DNA from: CAZTAR01 sp043813895
Lineage (GTDB): Bacteria; Planctomycetota; Phycisphaerae; UBA1845; UTPLA1
Reading direction: 5' to 3'
Assembly (NCBI GenBank): GCA_043813895.1
Contig: JBDRKQ010000064.1
Span: 1-14,453, forward strand
DNA length: 14,453 bases
How positions within the stretch are numbered: the stretch's first letter is position 1; every line of letters starts with the position of its first letter. Under the pieces are notes generated by a model. It made no database searches. It had not been told where the DNA came from and worked only from the letters and a program-made list of their open reading frames with translations. Below are positions 1 through 7,267 of this stretch, in pieces. The position numbers and the translations under genes were made by a program.

Positions 1-1263
1 GTACACGCCGCCCTCGTCCTTCACCACATCGCCGCCGCAGACGGGGCAGTTCTTCGGCGGGACGATCCTCTTCGCACCCTGCGGCCGCTTCTCCATCACC
101 ACCCGCACCACTTGTGGGATGATCTCGCCCGCTTTCTCGACCACCACTGTATCGCCGATGCGCACGTCCAGCCGCTCGACCTGGTCGAAGTTGTGCAGCG
201 TCGCGTGGCGGACTGTCGTGCCGGAGAGCTGAACGGGCTCCATTACCGCCCTCGGCGTGATCGTGCCCAGTTTGCCCACCTGAAGATCGACCGTTTTCAG
301 TACGCTTTCCGCCTGCTCGGCCGCGTACTTGTACGCGATACACCAGCGCGGATAGCGGCTCGTTGCGCCGAGGGTGTCTCGCTGATCGAGGCGGTTGACC
401 TTCACGACGAGCCCGTCGGTTTCGTAGCCGAGGTCGTGCCGCTCCTCTTCCCACCGGGCCACCATCCGGACGACCTCTTCGATGTCTCCGCACACCTTCA
501 CGTGGTCGCTGACAGGCATCCCCCAGCGCTTTAGCGCGGCGAAGAACTCCGAGGCCGTCTCGAACAACGCCCCCGCGATCTCACCGAAGCCGTGGGCGAT
601 GAACGCCAGACCTCGTCCGGCGATCGCGCTGGAATCCAGTTGCTTCAGCGTTCCCGCCGTGGCGTTTCTCGGATTCGCGAACCGGTCGAGCCCGTCCTTC
701 TCGCGTTTCCGGTTGTACGCGTCGAAGTCCTCACGGGGCCAGTACACCTCTCCGCGAACCTCCAACACCTCGGGCCAGCCGCTGCCGCACAGCCGCAGTG
801 GAATCGCGCGGACGGTCCGGACGTTCATCGTGATGTCGTCGCCGGTCTTGCCGTCGCCACGGGTGGCCCCGAGCACCAGTACGCCGTTCTCATAGCGCAG
901 CGAAGCAGACACGCCGTCGATCTTTGGGTCCACGATGTACTCGTAGGGATCGCCTGCGAGGCCCTTGGCGACGCGCGCGTCGAACTCCCGGAGTTCGTCC
1001 TCGTTGTAGGTGTTGTCGATCGACAGCATCGGCACGGCGTGCGTGACGTGGCGGAAGCCCTTGAGCGGCTTGCCCCCCACGCGCTGCGTCGGCGAATCCG
1101 GCGCAGCGTATTCCGGGTGCGCGTCCTCCAGTGTCTTGAGACGCGCGAACAGTTCGTCGTATGCACGATCCGATATCTCCGTTCGGCCCTCGACGTAGTA
1201 CAGGTGATCGTGATGCTCGATCTGCTTGCGAAGGTCCGCGATCTCCTGCTTGGGCGTCGGCAT
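1..1263 (-). CDS. ligA: NAD-dependent DNA ligase LigA, N-terminal 421 residues (cut by window edge)
   Basis: The enzyme seals nicks in duplex DNA using NAD+, in replication and repair. The reading frame is open from the ATG at 1263 to base 1, so the C-terminus lies outside the window. The adenylation domain shows the KxDG nucleotidyl-lysine motif at Lys114-Ile-Asp-Gly117, RGDG at 135-138, the motif glutamate in VRGEVYW (Glu172) and DGLVVKV with Lys288. Each is one or two residues off the E. coli positions (115, 173, 290). The OB-fold follows at about 310-400. The zinc finger begins with Cys406-x-x-Cys409; its other two cysteines, the HhH repeats and BRCT domain are not visible. The start is supported by GAGGTG 8 bases upstream and by the typical opening MPTPKQEIADLRKQI. 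The palindromic repeat just upstream separates it from the GT-C gene, so it is probably transcribed independently. Identification is firm. Confidence 0.97.
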   Translation of the reverse strand, partial: MPTPKQEIADLRKQIEHHDHLYYVEGRTEISDRAYDELFARLKTLEDAHPEYAAPDSPTQRVGGKPLKGFRHVTHAVPMLSIDNTYNEDELREFDARVAKGLAGDPYEYIVDPKIDGVSASLRYENGVLVLGATRGDGKTGDDITMNVRTVRAIPLRLCGSGWPEVLEVRGEVYWPREDFDAYNRKREKDGLDRFANPRNATAGTLKQLDSSAIAGRGLAFIAHGFGEIAGALFETASEFFAALKRWGMPVSDHVKVCGDIEEVVRMVARWEEERHDLGYETDGLVVKVNRLDQRDTLGATSRYPRWCIAYKYAAEQAESVLKTVDLQVGKLGTITPRAVMEPVQLSGTTVRHATLHNFDQVERLDVRIGDTVVVEKAGEIIPQVVRVVMEKRPQGAKRIVPPKNCPVCGGDVVKDEGGVY

Positions 1264-1300
1264 GATCTAATCACCTCTAGTGCTCTGTCACCGGTCAACT

Positions 1301-1367
1301 GATGGATGCCACGGGCAGCTTGTCTGCTTGTGCCGCACTGGCGGGCAAGCCGCCAGTGGCACCCATC
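1301..1367. repeat. Palindromic REP-like repeat A between the GT-C gene and ligA
   Basis: Two imperfect copies of one GC-rich word stand head to head. The minus-strand copy (1365 to 1330) begins GGGTGCCACTGGCGGCTTG, and the plus-strand copy (1303-1335) begins GGATGCCACGGGCAGCTTG. The 1330-1362 copy itself folds: ACTGGCGG (1337-1344) pairs with CCGCCAGT (1350-1357) around GCAAG, extended by GTGCC/GGCAC with a two-base bulge. The outer GATGG and CCATC words also pair. It lies about 35-100 bases upstream of ligA and is non-coding. It looks like a REP/BIME-type element; I can see only this copy, so family status is inferred. Confidence 0.7.
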
Positions 1368-1417
1368 TATCTTACCCTTGTATCCCTCACAGGACGCGTG
1401 ACGGAGCATTAGTGCCG

Positions 1418-1486
1418 CTTCACCGTGCGAGTTCCGCGCTGCAGGTAGCATCCTGCGCTGGGTGCCCCGTCCTTTCAAGGGCGGGG
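1418..1486 (-). terminator. Possible transcript end of the GT-C gene (two hairpins, no U-tract)
   Basis: Just past the GT-C stop codon, CCCCG (1465-1469) pairs with CGGGG (1482-1486) and CCTT (1471-1474) with AAGG (1477-1480), joined by a T-G wobble. This makes a compact GC-rich hairpin. A second small hairpin follows: GCAGG and CCTGC around TAGCAT, near 1440-1456. Neither is followed by a run of T on the minus strand, so this is at most a Rho-assisted or weak terminator. The rest of 1368-1464 shows nothing recognisable. Confidence 0.3.
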
Positions 1487-1493
1487 GACGAGG

Positions 1494-3629
1494 CTACCCC
1501 CCGGCCAAGCCCGGGGGCTCTTGGGCCGGTGGTGCGAAATCGTGAACGACGTACAGCAAGCCGGTGGGCATCGGGTCGCCATCCGGCGTCTTCGCGCCTT
1601 CGTTGATTTCCGCAATCCGCTCAACGCCTGGGATGACCGCCGTGCCGGATTCCATGACCAGCCGATAGGCCATCGTCCGCGCGTACCCCGGCCGGTAGTT
1701 GAGATGCAGCAGGACGCGGCCGAATCTATCGAGGCTCTCGTCTGAAGGGTCAAAAGACCTCGGCTCGCCAAACGCCATCCGCTCGAACTGCATCAACTGC
1801 TCGTGCGCCCGGGGGGGCATCACGATGTAACGCACTCCCAGCCGGTCGAGTTGCTCTCGCGCGGCGAGCGGGTCCCGTTCCGCGAAGAATCGGGAGACCT
1901 CCAGTATGCCCTCCAGCGCACGATGGTACGGGGCCGCAACGACGGGCAGGCCCGTCCAGTACAACAGCGACGGCCCCTCTCCGTCTTCGCAGAGGATCGC
2001 GGTTCTCGTCCGGGCTTCGTCTGAACGGGTCGTCCGTCCGCCACGCCTGGAAGAGGTGGGGTACCCGGCAGCATCGCGGAGTCGGGCCTCGTATGCGTTG
2101 ATCTGTTGTGCCACGAAGTCCGTGCGGCGCTGATAGGCGACGGCGAATCGTTCTCCCTCGGCCGTTCGCGACAGGATTGCCCTCGCGCTCGGATACGCCA
2201 GTACGCCCAGCAGAACCGCTGCGGCAAGGAAACAGCGGACTGCCTGCCTGCGCGTGTGCCTGGCAAGGAGCGTCCTGCACAGTTCCAATCCGCCCAATAC
2301 GACAACCGGCGTAACGGCCACGTTGACGTGGTCCATCCAGCGACGCTGCAAGATCGCGAGCACCAGGACAATTGGTGCCGCCAGCCCGAGCGCGCACTTC
2401 ACCGGGCGCGGCACGGACTTCGACAAAACGAAGAACACCCACAACAACGGCAGCGCATACGGCATGAAGCCGAGCCATGCGTGCATCGGCTTGACCGACC
2501 AATCCGTGAGCGTAGTCGAATAGAGCGGCTGCAACTCGGCGATGTGCTCGGACCACCGGAAGAAAGTTTCGCCGGCAACATGTTCAAATGCCCGGCCACG
2601 GTCAATCACGATCCACACGAGAAACGCTGCCAGTGTCGCCAGGAATGCGATTGTCCGGTTCGTGTGGGCCTGCCCGCGAGCCGTAACTTCCGATTTCGCC
2701 GGGGCGTTCTCGCCCGTGAGGGTTCCCTCTTCGCTCCGTCCGACATCGGCCCGGCCCGGTGCAAGAAATGCGACCGCCATGAGCGCGACGTGCGCCAGGC
2801 TGATCTTGTCCACCGCCACGACGTACTGGGCCGGCCAGTTGTCAACGAGGAAGCCGGCAAGGACGACAAGGCCCGTTGCGCAGTTCCAAGCGAACCGCAC
2901 CCTGGCATACCGCCGCCCCGCCTCCGGCGAGCCGACCAGGCAGGCGTAACTCAGACCGATGGCCAGTGCGGCCCAAAAAAGCAGTGCCTGTGACGCCACC
3001 CAGATCGCCAGCCCCATCGCCAGGCCGCTCACGATCGCGCCCGTCCTCGTGGGCTGTCCGGCCAAGCCGTCTTTGCCGGCGCGGGGAATCCAGCCCGCCA
3101 GCGCGACCAGCAGCAACAGCTCCACCAGGCAATGGTGGTCGGGATGTCCCAGCCGGAAGACCCGGTGAAAGCACGGCGAGAGGGCCACCAGGAGTCCCGC
3201 CATAATCGCCGCCTGCCACCCGAAGCCCCGCCGCATCATCCCGATCATGACAACGACGTAGGCGGCGCCCAGACATACCGGCAGCCAGGCCCAAGCCACA
3301 TCCAACTGAGATGATGCATTGATCACCGGGCGGAGCAGGATTCCGACGCTTGCGAGAAGATAGTCCATCGGCGCCGTCCAGTGCAGTGTCACGCCGATGG
3401 GCGCGTTGATCTCTTCGGTATGGCGGATGAGCAGCGCGTCGCCGTCGAGGATTTCCCTTGCGCGATAGACTCGCATGTAGTCGTCCGGGCCGGAGAGCAG
3501 AACGCGATCCTGTCCGAACACGGCATCGGCGACCGGCGCTTCGAGCATGACGGCCAGTGCGACGATCAGCGCCGTCGCGGCTGCAAGCGTGAGGTTTGTT
3601 TGCAGTGCTGCGCGCCGTGCGTCCGTCAT
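1494..3629 (-). CDS. STT3/AglB-like GT-C membrane glycosyltransferase family protein
   Basis: This 711-residue polytopic membrane protein has about ten hydrophobic segments over the first 480 residues and a soluble C-terminal domain of about 230 residues. The first outer loop carries GPDDYMRVYRAREIL (Asp49-Asp50), matching the acidic, metal-binding loop of oligosaccharyltransferase-like GT-C enzymes. Further on come APIGVTLHW (76-84), HPDHH (162-166) and SEHIAEL (360-366), the last resembling the SxE-type external-loop motif of STT3. Such enzymes use polyprenyl-phosphate-linked sugars, but donor and acceptor cannot be read here and no glycan genes adjoin it. Two hydrophilic low-complexity insertions (about 290-323 and 525-542) look lineage-specific. 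I chose ATG 3629 because membrane segment 1 begins shortly after it; a longer in-frame stretch to 3821 reads through repeat B. The C-terminus (VRYIVMPPR) resembles the periplasmic domain of related proteins. Family is fairly sure; substrate unknown. Confidence 0.75.
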   Translation of the reverse strand: MTDARRAALQTNLTLAAATALIVALAVMLEAPVADAVFGQDRVLLSGPDDYMRVYRAREILDGDALLIRHTEEINAPIGVTLHWTAPMDYLLASVGILLRPVINASSQLDVAWAWLPVCLGAAYVVVMIGMMRRGFGWQAAIMAGLLVALSPCFHRVFRLGHPDHHCLVELLLLVALAGWIPRAGKDGLAGQPTRTGAIVSGLAMGLAIWVASQALLFWAALAIGLSYACLVGSPEAGRRYARVRFAWNCATGLVVLAGFLVDNWPAQYVVAVDKISLAHVALMAVAFLAPGRADVGRSEEGTLTGENAPAKSEVTARGQAHTNRTIAFLATLAAFLVWIVIDRGRAFEHVAGETFFRWSEHIAELQPLYSTTLTDWSVKPMHAWLGFMPYALPLLWVFFVLSKSVPRPVKCALGLAAPIVLVLAILQRRWMDHVNVAVTPVVVLGGLELCRTLLARHTRRQAVRCFLAAAVLLGVLAYPSARAILSRTAEGERFAVAYQRRTDFVAQQINAYEARLRDAAGYPTSSRRGGRTTRSDEARTRTAILCEDGEGPSLLYWTGLPVVAAPYHRALEGILEVSRFFAERDPLAAREQLDRLGVRYIVMPPRAHEQLMQFERMAFGEPRSFDPSDESLDRFGRVLLHLNYRPGYARTMAYRLVMESGTAVIPGVERIAEINEGAKTPDGDPMPTGLLYVVHDFAPPAQEPPGLAGG

Positions 3630-3679
3630 CGTGAGCGTGCCTCGCTGTGGCGGCCCAATGGAGCAGTTAACGATTGGGG

Positions 3680-3755
3680 GTGGCACCGGCGCCAACGCCG
3701 GTGGGAGTGAGGAAGCTGATCCCCGTTGCCCCACCGGCTTTGGCGCCGGTGCCAC
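3680..3755. repeat. Palindromic repeat B upstream of the GT-C gene
   Basis: The left arm (3680-3705, starting GTGGCACCGGCGCCAACG) and the right arm (3730-3755, ending GCGCCGGTGCCAC) are inverted copies that match at 25 of 26 bases, separated by about 24 bases. Each arm is partly self-complementary (CACCGGCG/CGCCGGTG). Short CGAT-GGGG words flank both ends (3671-3680 and the complement of 3771-3777), suggesting element edges. The gap between the GT-C start (3629) and the nrdJ terminator is otherwise non-coding. In the minus-strand transcript this would form a very stable hairpin in the 5' leader, unless the promoter lies inside it. Confidence 0.75.
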
Positions 3756-3772
3756 AGGCAAGCGTGATACCC

Positions 3773-3805
3773 CATCGTCCGTCGCGAGCATTGTACCGGA
3801 CGATG
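3773..3805. promoter_or_regulatory. Perfect 9-bp inverted repeat with a -10-like TACAAT in the loop
   Basis: CATCGTCCG (3773-3781) is repeated inverted as CGGACGATG (3797-3805), with 15 bases between. Read on the minus strand, the loop contains TACAAT (3795-3790), a possible -10 box for the GT-C gene. No good -35 is seen 16-18 bases upstream. It could be an operator around the GT-C promoter or another repeat remnant. The inverted repeat is plain; its role is a guess. Confidence 0.4.
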
Positions 3806-3819
3806 CCGGCGCGGCGCGC

Positions 3820-3864
3820 AAAAAGAAAGCGCTGAGCCCCGCTAAGGGGGAATCTCAACGCTTT
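3820..3864 (-). terminator. Intrinsic terminator downstream of nrdJ
   Basis: On the minus strand AAAGCGTTGAG (3864-3854) pairs with CTCAGCGCTTT (3836-3826) with one G-U wobble. An inner CCCC/GGGG pair closes a short loop, and the right arm is followed by CTTTTT (3825-3820). This is a classic Rho-independent terminator 150 bases after the nrdJ stop. It separates nrdJ from the GT-C gene. The 3865-4015 stretch before it is untranslated; I saw no tRNA or small gene there. Confidence 0.85.
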
Positions 3865-4015
3865 CCGGAGGGGAAAGAAGCCGTGCCTCTATCGACTCCA
3901 CTGAGTGTTCAGACCTTCGCCCCTGGAAGAAACCAGTTATACCGCCCGCAGGCACTTGCGCGTGTCGCAGGCAATGAGCCCTCGCCGATACACTCCTCCC
4001 CTGTCCTTCCACTCC

Positions 4016-6673
4016 TCAGCACTGTGCGTAGCCACAACTGTGGCACTTTGTACAATTCTCCCCTGTGTCCAGGTCGCTGCCGCAGTCCGGACACTTCAAA
4101 CGGTACGACAATCTCGCCGGGATGGGTCTCGCCGCGGGCTCGGCGAGATGGTTCGCGGCCTTCAAAGTGATATCTCCCCCGCTGCCGTTGCCGCCGTTCG
4201 TGCTGCCGCGGCGACAGTATTCCTCGTCGATCTGCGCGGGGTCAATCTCTCCCAGCAGCAAGGCTTTGAGGCCGTGACGCTCCTTGGCCCGTATGTACCG
4301 TTTCATCGCTCGGGCCAGCCCGTCGCCCAACGACATGATGCGGCCGTGTCGCGTCGGGATCTGGAGCGAAGAGCCGATGCCCGAGAGCTGCTTGATGACG
4401 TGCTTCAAACCGCCGCCTGCGCGGAGCCACAGGCTGATCATGCGGCAGATTGCCTCCAGGTCGCTCGTGGCGATGTCGCCGCCCTTGCCAAGCTGTGCGA
4501 ACACCTCCAACTCGCGCTCGTCGACCGGGTCGACAGTGATCTGGATGTGCATGTTCCCGAAGGGTGTCGGTTGGCGGACCCGCACGCCGCTGGTGATGGC
4601 CGGCAGCTCCCTGGGTTCGAGGGAGGTGTGCTTTTTCTTCACTTGCGTGATCCGCTCTCCGAAGAGATTCGTCTCGGTGATGATCTCCTGGCTTTCGAGC
4701 CGACCCTCACCCACGGGGGCGATTTGCGGTGTTTCCTGCTCCGCCGTCATCTTCTCGTGCCTGTGGTTCGATTCCGAAAGCGCCATCGGCTGGCTCGCAC
4801 GGCAACCGTCGCGGTACACCGTGACGCCCTTGCACCGAAGTGCGAACGCCATCTTGTAGATACCGTCAACCCCGGATACGTCCGCATCGTGGGGAAAGTT
4901 GATGGTCTTGCTGATTGACGAATCGCAGTGTCGCTGGAATGCGGCCTGCATCCTGACGTGGGACTCCGGCTCGATGTCGTGCGCACACACAAACACGTGC
5001 CGGACGTCCTGTGGGAGGAAATCGAAATGAGCGAGGGTGCCCTCCCTGGCAATGCGTTCCATCAATCCCTCGCTGTAAAACCCCCGGTCTCGCGCGACGC
5101 GCTCGAAGGTTTCGTTGGTTTCGATCATCGGTGAGCCGCCTTCGCGCTGTCCTTTGAGAACATTCCGCGTGAAGGCAAGGCTGAACATCGGCTCGATCCC
5201 GCCGGAGCACTCCGCGATGATGCTGATCGTGCCGGTCGGTGCGACCGTCGTAACGCAACTGTTCCGCATCGGCCGGTGGTGGATCGTGTCCCAGTGACTA
5301 TCCTTCCAGTTCGGGAAGCTGCCGCGCTCTTCGGCGAGCTTCTCGGAATAGGCGTGTCCCTCATCGTTCAAGAACTTCATGAACCGTTCGCCCCAGGCGA
5401 TGCCGCCCTCCGAGTTGTACCGCACGCCCAACTTGTACAGCGCATCGGCAAAGCCCATCACGCCCAGACCGATCTTCCGATTCGCCTTGCAGACGTCGTG
5501 GATCTGCTGCAACGGATATCTGTTCGCGTCGATCACATTATCCAGGAAACGGGTCGCATCCTGGATCGTATCTCTGAGCGACTCCCAATCCACATTGGCC
5601 TGCGGTGTGCTCGCATCCTTCACGAAGGCGGCGAGGTTGAGGCTTCCCAGATTGCACGCCTCGTACGGAAGCAGAGGCTGCTCACCGCACGGGTTCGTTG
5701 CCTCGATCCGCCCCACGTGCGGCGTCGGATTCGCGTCGTTGATCCGGTCGATGAACACCACGCCAGGCTCGCCCGTCTGCCAAGCGTGATGAACGATGAT
5801 GGACCACACATCGCGGCGGCTGTAGACCGGCGTCTGCCCGTCATACTCATCCGAGCGAACCAAATCCCTCATGTCGTATTTGTCGATGTCCACGCTCTTG
5901 GGCAGGTAGAACGCCTGGCAGTTGCGCGGGTTCCTCACCTCGTGCGGCGCGTCGGGCTCTTCCAGAAAGCCCGTCATCCAGCCGTCGGTGATCTTGACCG
6001 AGATGTTGTAGTTGGTGAACTGCGTCAGATCCTGCTTGGCGTTCAGGAATTTGAGGATGTCGGGGTGATGGATGTTCATCATCCCCATGTTGGCCCCGCG
6101 TCGAAACGCCCCCTGTTGAATGGCGTTCGTTGCCTCGCTGAAGGCGCGCCAGAAGCTGATGGGGCCACTGGTCGTGCCGCCGCTCGAGCTAATATAGTCG
6201 CCCGTCGGACGCAGCCGATCGAAGGCAAAGCCCGTTCCGCCGCCGGCCTTCTGGATCAAGGCCGTGTGCTTGATGGAATCAAAGATGCCGTCGACCGAGT
6301 CCGGCACGGGCAGGACGAAGCACGCGCTCAACATGCCCATCGACCGGCCCGCATTCATCAGGGTCGGACTGTTCGGCATGAATCTTTGCGACGTCATCAG
6401 TCGCTTAAACCGCGTTTTCCACTCGCTGCAGCCGGCTTCGTCCGCGCCGTAGTCCCGCTCGACCTCGGCAATCGTCCTTGCTACGCGATCGAATAGGTCA
6501 TCCGGTGTTTCCAGGCACCGGCCGGACTGGTCCTTCTTCAGGTAGCGCGCGCGCAAAACGCGCAGCGCATTCTGCGACAAGCCCCAATCCGGAGCCTCGC
6601 AGAGGGGCTCACTTGATGGGGCATCGACATCCTTGTCGACCGCACTGGCTCGTTCCGTCGAGGCAGAAACCAT
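4016..6673 (-). CDS. nrdJ: Class II (adenosylcobalamin-dependent) ribonucleoside-diphosphate reductase
   Basis: This 885-residue cytoplasmic enzyme makes deoxyribonucleotides by a cobalamin-generated thiyl radical and needs no oxygen. The radical cysteine is Cys329 in NPCGE (327-331) with Glu331. The reducible pair is Cys118 (SACFVLP) and Cys340 (CNLGSLN). The phosphate-binding loop is APTGTIS at 478-484. The spacing matches the T. maritima enzyme (Cys134, 322, 333). A TSCPD-type domain covers about 700-800. The tail is cysteine-rich (Cys861-x-x-Cys864, then 874, 877, 880 and 885), probably the zinc or shuttle cysteines that re-reduce the active site. No ATP-cone is present at the N-terminus, so the usual activity switch is missing. 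ATG 6673 is preferred because AAAGG sits 9-13 bases upstream; the frame stays open to 7246, but that part is leader sequence. The gene has its own promoter and terminator, so it is monocistronic. Confidence 0.96.
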   Translation of the reverse strand: MVSASTERASAVDKDVDAPSSEPLCEAPDWGLSQNALRVLRARYLKKDQSGRCLETPDDLFDRVARTIAEVERDYGADEAGCSEWKTRFKRLMTSQRFMPNSPTLMNAGRSMGMLSACFVLPVPDSVDGIFDSIKHTALIQKAGGGTGFAFDRLRPTGDYISSSGGTTSGPISFWRAFSEATNAIQQGAFRRGANMGMMNIHHPDILKFLNAKQDLTQFTNYNISVKITDGWMTGFLEEPDAPHEVRNPRNCQAFYLPKSVDIDKYDMRDLVRSDEYDGQTPVYSRRDVWSIIVHHAWQTGEPGVVFIDRINDANPTPHVGRIEATNPCGEQPLLPYEACNLGSLNLAAFVKDASTPQANVDWESLRDTIQDATRFLDNVIDANRYPLQQIHDVCKANRKIGLGVMGFADALYKLGVRYNSEGGIAWGERFMKFLNDEGHAYSEKLAEERGSFPNWKDSHWDTIHHRPMRNSCVTTVAPTGTISIIAECSGGIEPMFSLAFTRNVLKGQREGGSPMIETNETFERVARDRGFYSEGLMERIAREGTLAHFDFLPQDVRHVFVCAHDIEPESHVRMQAAFQRHCDSSISKTINFPHDADVSGVDGIYKMAFALRCKGVTVYRDGCRASQPMALSESNHRHEKMTAEQETPQIAPVGEGRLESQEIITETNLFGERITQVKKKHTSLEPRELPAITSGVRVRQPTPFGNMHIQITVDPVDERELEVFAQLGKGGDIATSDLEAICRMISLWLRAGGGLKHVIKQLSGIGSSLQIPTRHGRIMSLGDGLARAMKRYIRAKERHGLKALLLGEIDPAQIDEEYCRRGSTNGGNGSGGDITLKAANHLAEPAARPIPARLSYRLKCPDCGSDLDTGENCTKCHSCGYAQC

Positions 6674-6970
6674 TTCAGCACCTTTGCTTGCCCTGAGAAC
6701 CAACATCTGTCGTGTCGAGATTCGACACCCATCCAACACATCCGTCCCGCGCGCTGCCCATCCAGGGCGAGCAAATCGTCCGCCTCTTTCCCGAGCCTGC
6801 GCCGTTGTTCGGCAGTAACCCCGACGCCGCCCCCCCCTTCGACCTTTGCCGCCCGTTTGCCATGAGAAGGCACGACCCTCGCACGACCGACCGGGTACAA
6901 TCCCGGCAGCCATTCCGAACGATTCACTCGGAATGTTTATCGGATGGTCGACAAAGACGACTTTGTGACA
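6674..6970 (-). other. Long 5' leader of nrdJ with two hairpins
   Basis: The predicted start near 6970 leaves about 297 untranslated bases before nrdJ. Two hairpins stand at its 5' end. CATTCCGA (6911-6918) pairs perfectly with TCGGAATG (6928-6935), and CCGGG (6891-6895) pairs with CCCGG (6902-6906). The remainder (6674-6890) is G-rich on the transcript strand and shows no convincing motif. I looked for the B12-box and core of a cobalamin riboswitch and did not find them. A regulatory function is only suggested by length and structure. Confidence 0.35.
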
Positions 6971-6976
6971 AATACG

Positions 6977-7005
6977 TAAATACCCCAAGATATGGGGGCT
7001 GTCAA
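6977..7005 (-). promoter_or_regulatory. nrdJ promoter (sigma-70 type) with NrdR-box-like operator in the spacer
   Basis: On the minus strand TTGACA (7005-7000) is a perfect -35, followed after exactly 17 bases by TATTTA (6982-6977). The spacer contains CCCCCATATCTTGGGG (6998-6983), a dyad. Its 10-base core CCATATCTTG agrees at 8 of 10 positions with the published NrdR-box core CwAtATaTwG, and the flanks are C/G-rich. NrdR is the ATP-cone repressor that controls ribonucleotide reductase genes in many bacteria. A weaker core-like word, CTAGATCAAG (7 of 10), lies 20 bases upstream (7016-7007), close to the two-turn spacing of paired NrdR boxes. The promoter is convincing; NrdR control is inferred. 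Confidence 0.7.
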
Positions 7006-7165
7006 CTTGATCTAGACAAAATGTTGTACGTCCGTAACTTCCCGATGCGAGCCCCTTTACGAAGCGGCCGGCCTGTTTTCGGTGTGGCACAACGAGTTGC
7101 GCTGCAAGTTCAGAACAGACGGAGGGTTGCCGGGGCAAAGGTGCGGACAAGGCCCGAAAATAAAG

Positions 7166-7197
7166 GAGTTTGCGGCGACAAAAAACTCTGTTTTTTT
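7166..7197 (+). terminator. Weak terminator-like hairpin in the methyltransferase upstream region
   Basis: GAGTTT (7166-7171) pairs with AAACTC (7183-7188), followed by TG and seven T residues (7191-7197). The stem is short and AT-rich, so the call is weak. It lies 70 bases before the methyltransferase start, so if real it would be a leader attenuator or the end of a small RNA. The rest of 7006-7267 holds no gene that I can support and no clear plus-strand promoter. Confidence 0.25.
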
Positions 7198-7267
7198 CTC
7201 GCACGCCCTGGCGGCCGAATCTCCTAACGCCTGCAAGGCCAGGCAATTAGAACGAAACGAAGGATTC

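Noticed and set aside
3630..3821. N-terminal extension of the GT-C protein by 64 residues
   Set aside because: The extension is a proline/alanine-rich translation of palindromic repeat B and ends at the nrdJ terminator, so it is non-coding.
5276..6496. 406-codon open frame on the plus strand inside nrdJ
   Set aside because: It lies wholly antisense to the clearly conserved nrdJ coding sequence, and its translation shows no recognisable domain; it is a codon-bias shadow.
6674..6970. Cobalamin riboswitch in the nrdJ leader
   Set aside because: The B12-box and the conserved core helices are not recognisable on the transcript strand; only two simple hairpins are seen.
6674..7246. N-terminal extension of NrdJ by 191 residues (open frame with no stop)
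   Set aside because: It would run through the predicted promoter, shows no ATP-cone or other domain, and a good ribosome site precedes ATG 6673. Open frames are common by chance in such GC-rich DNA.
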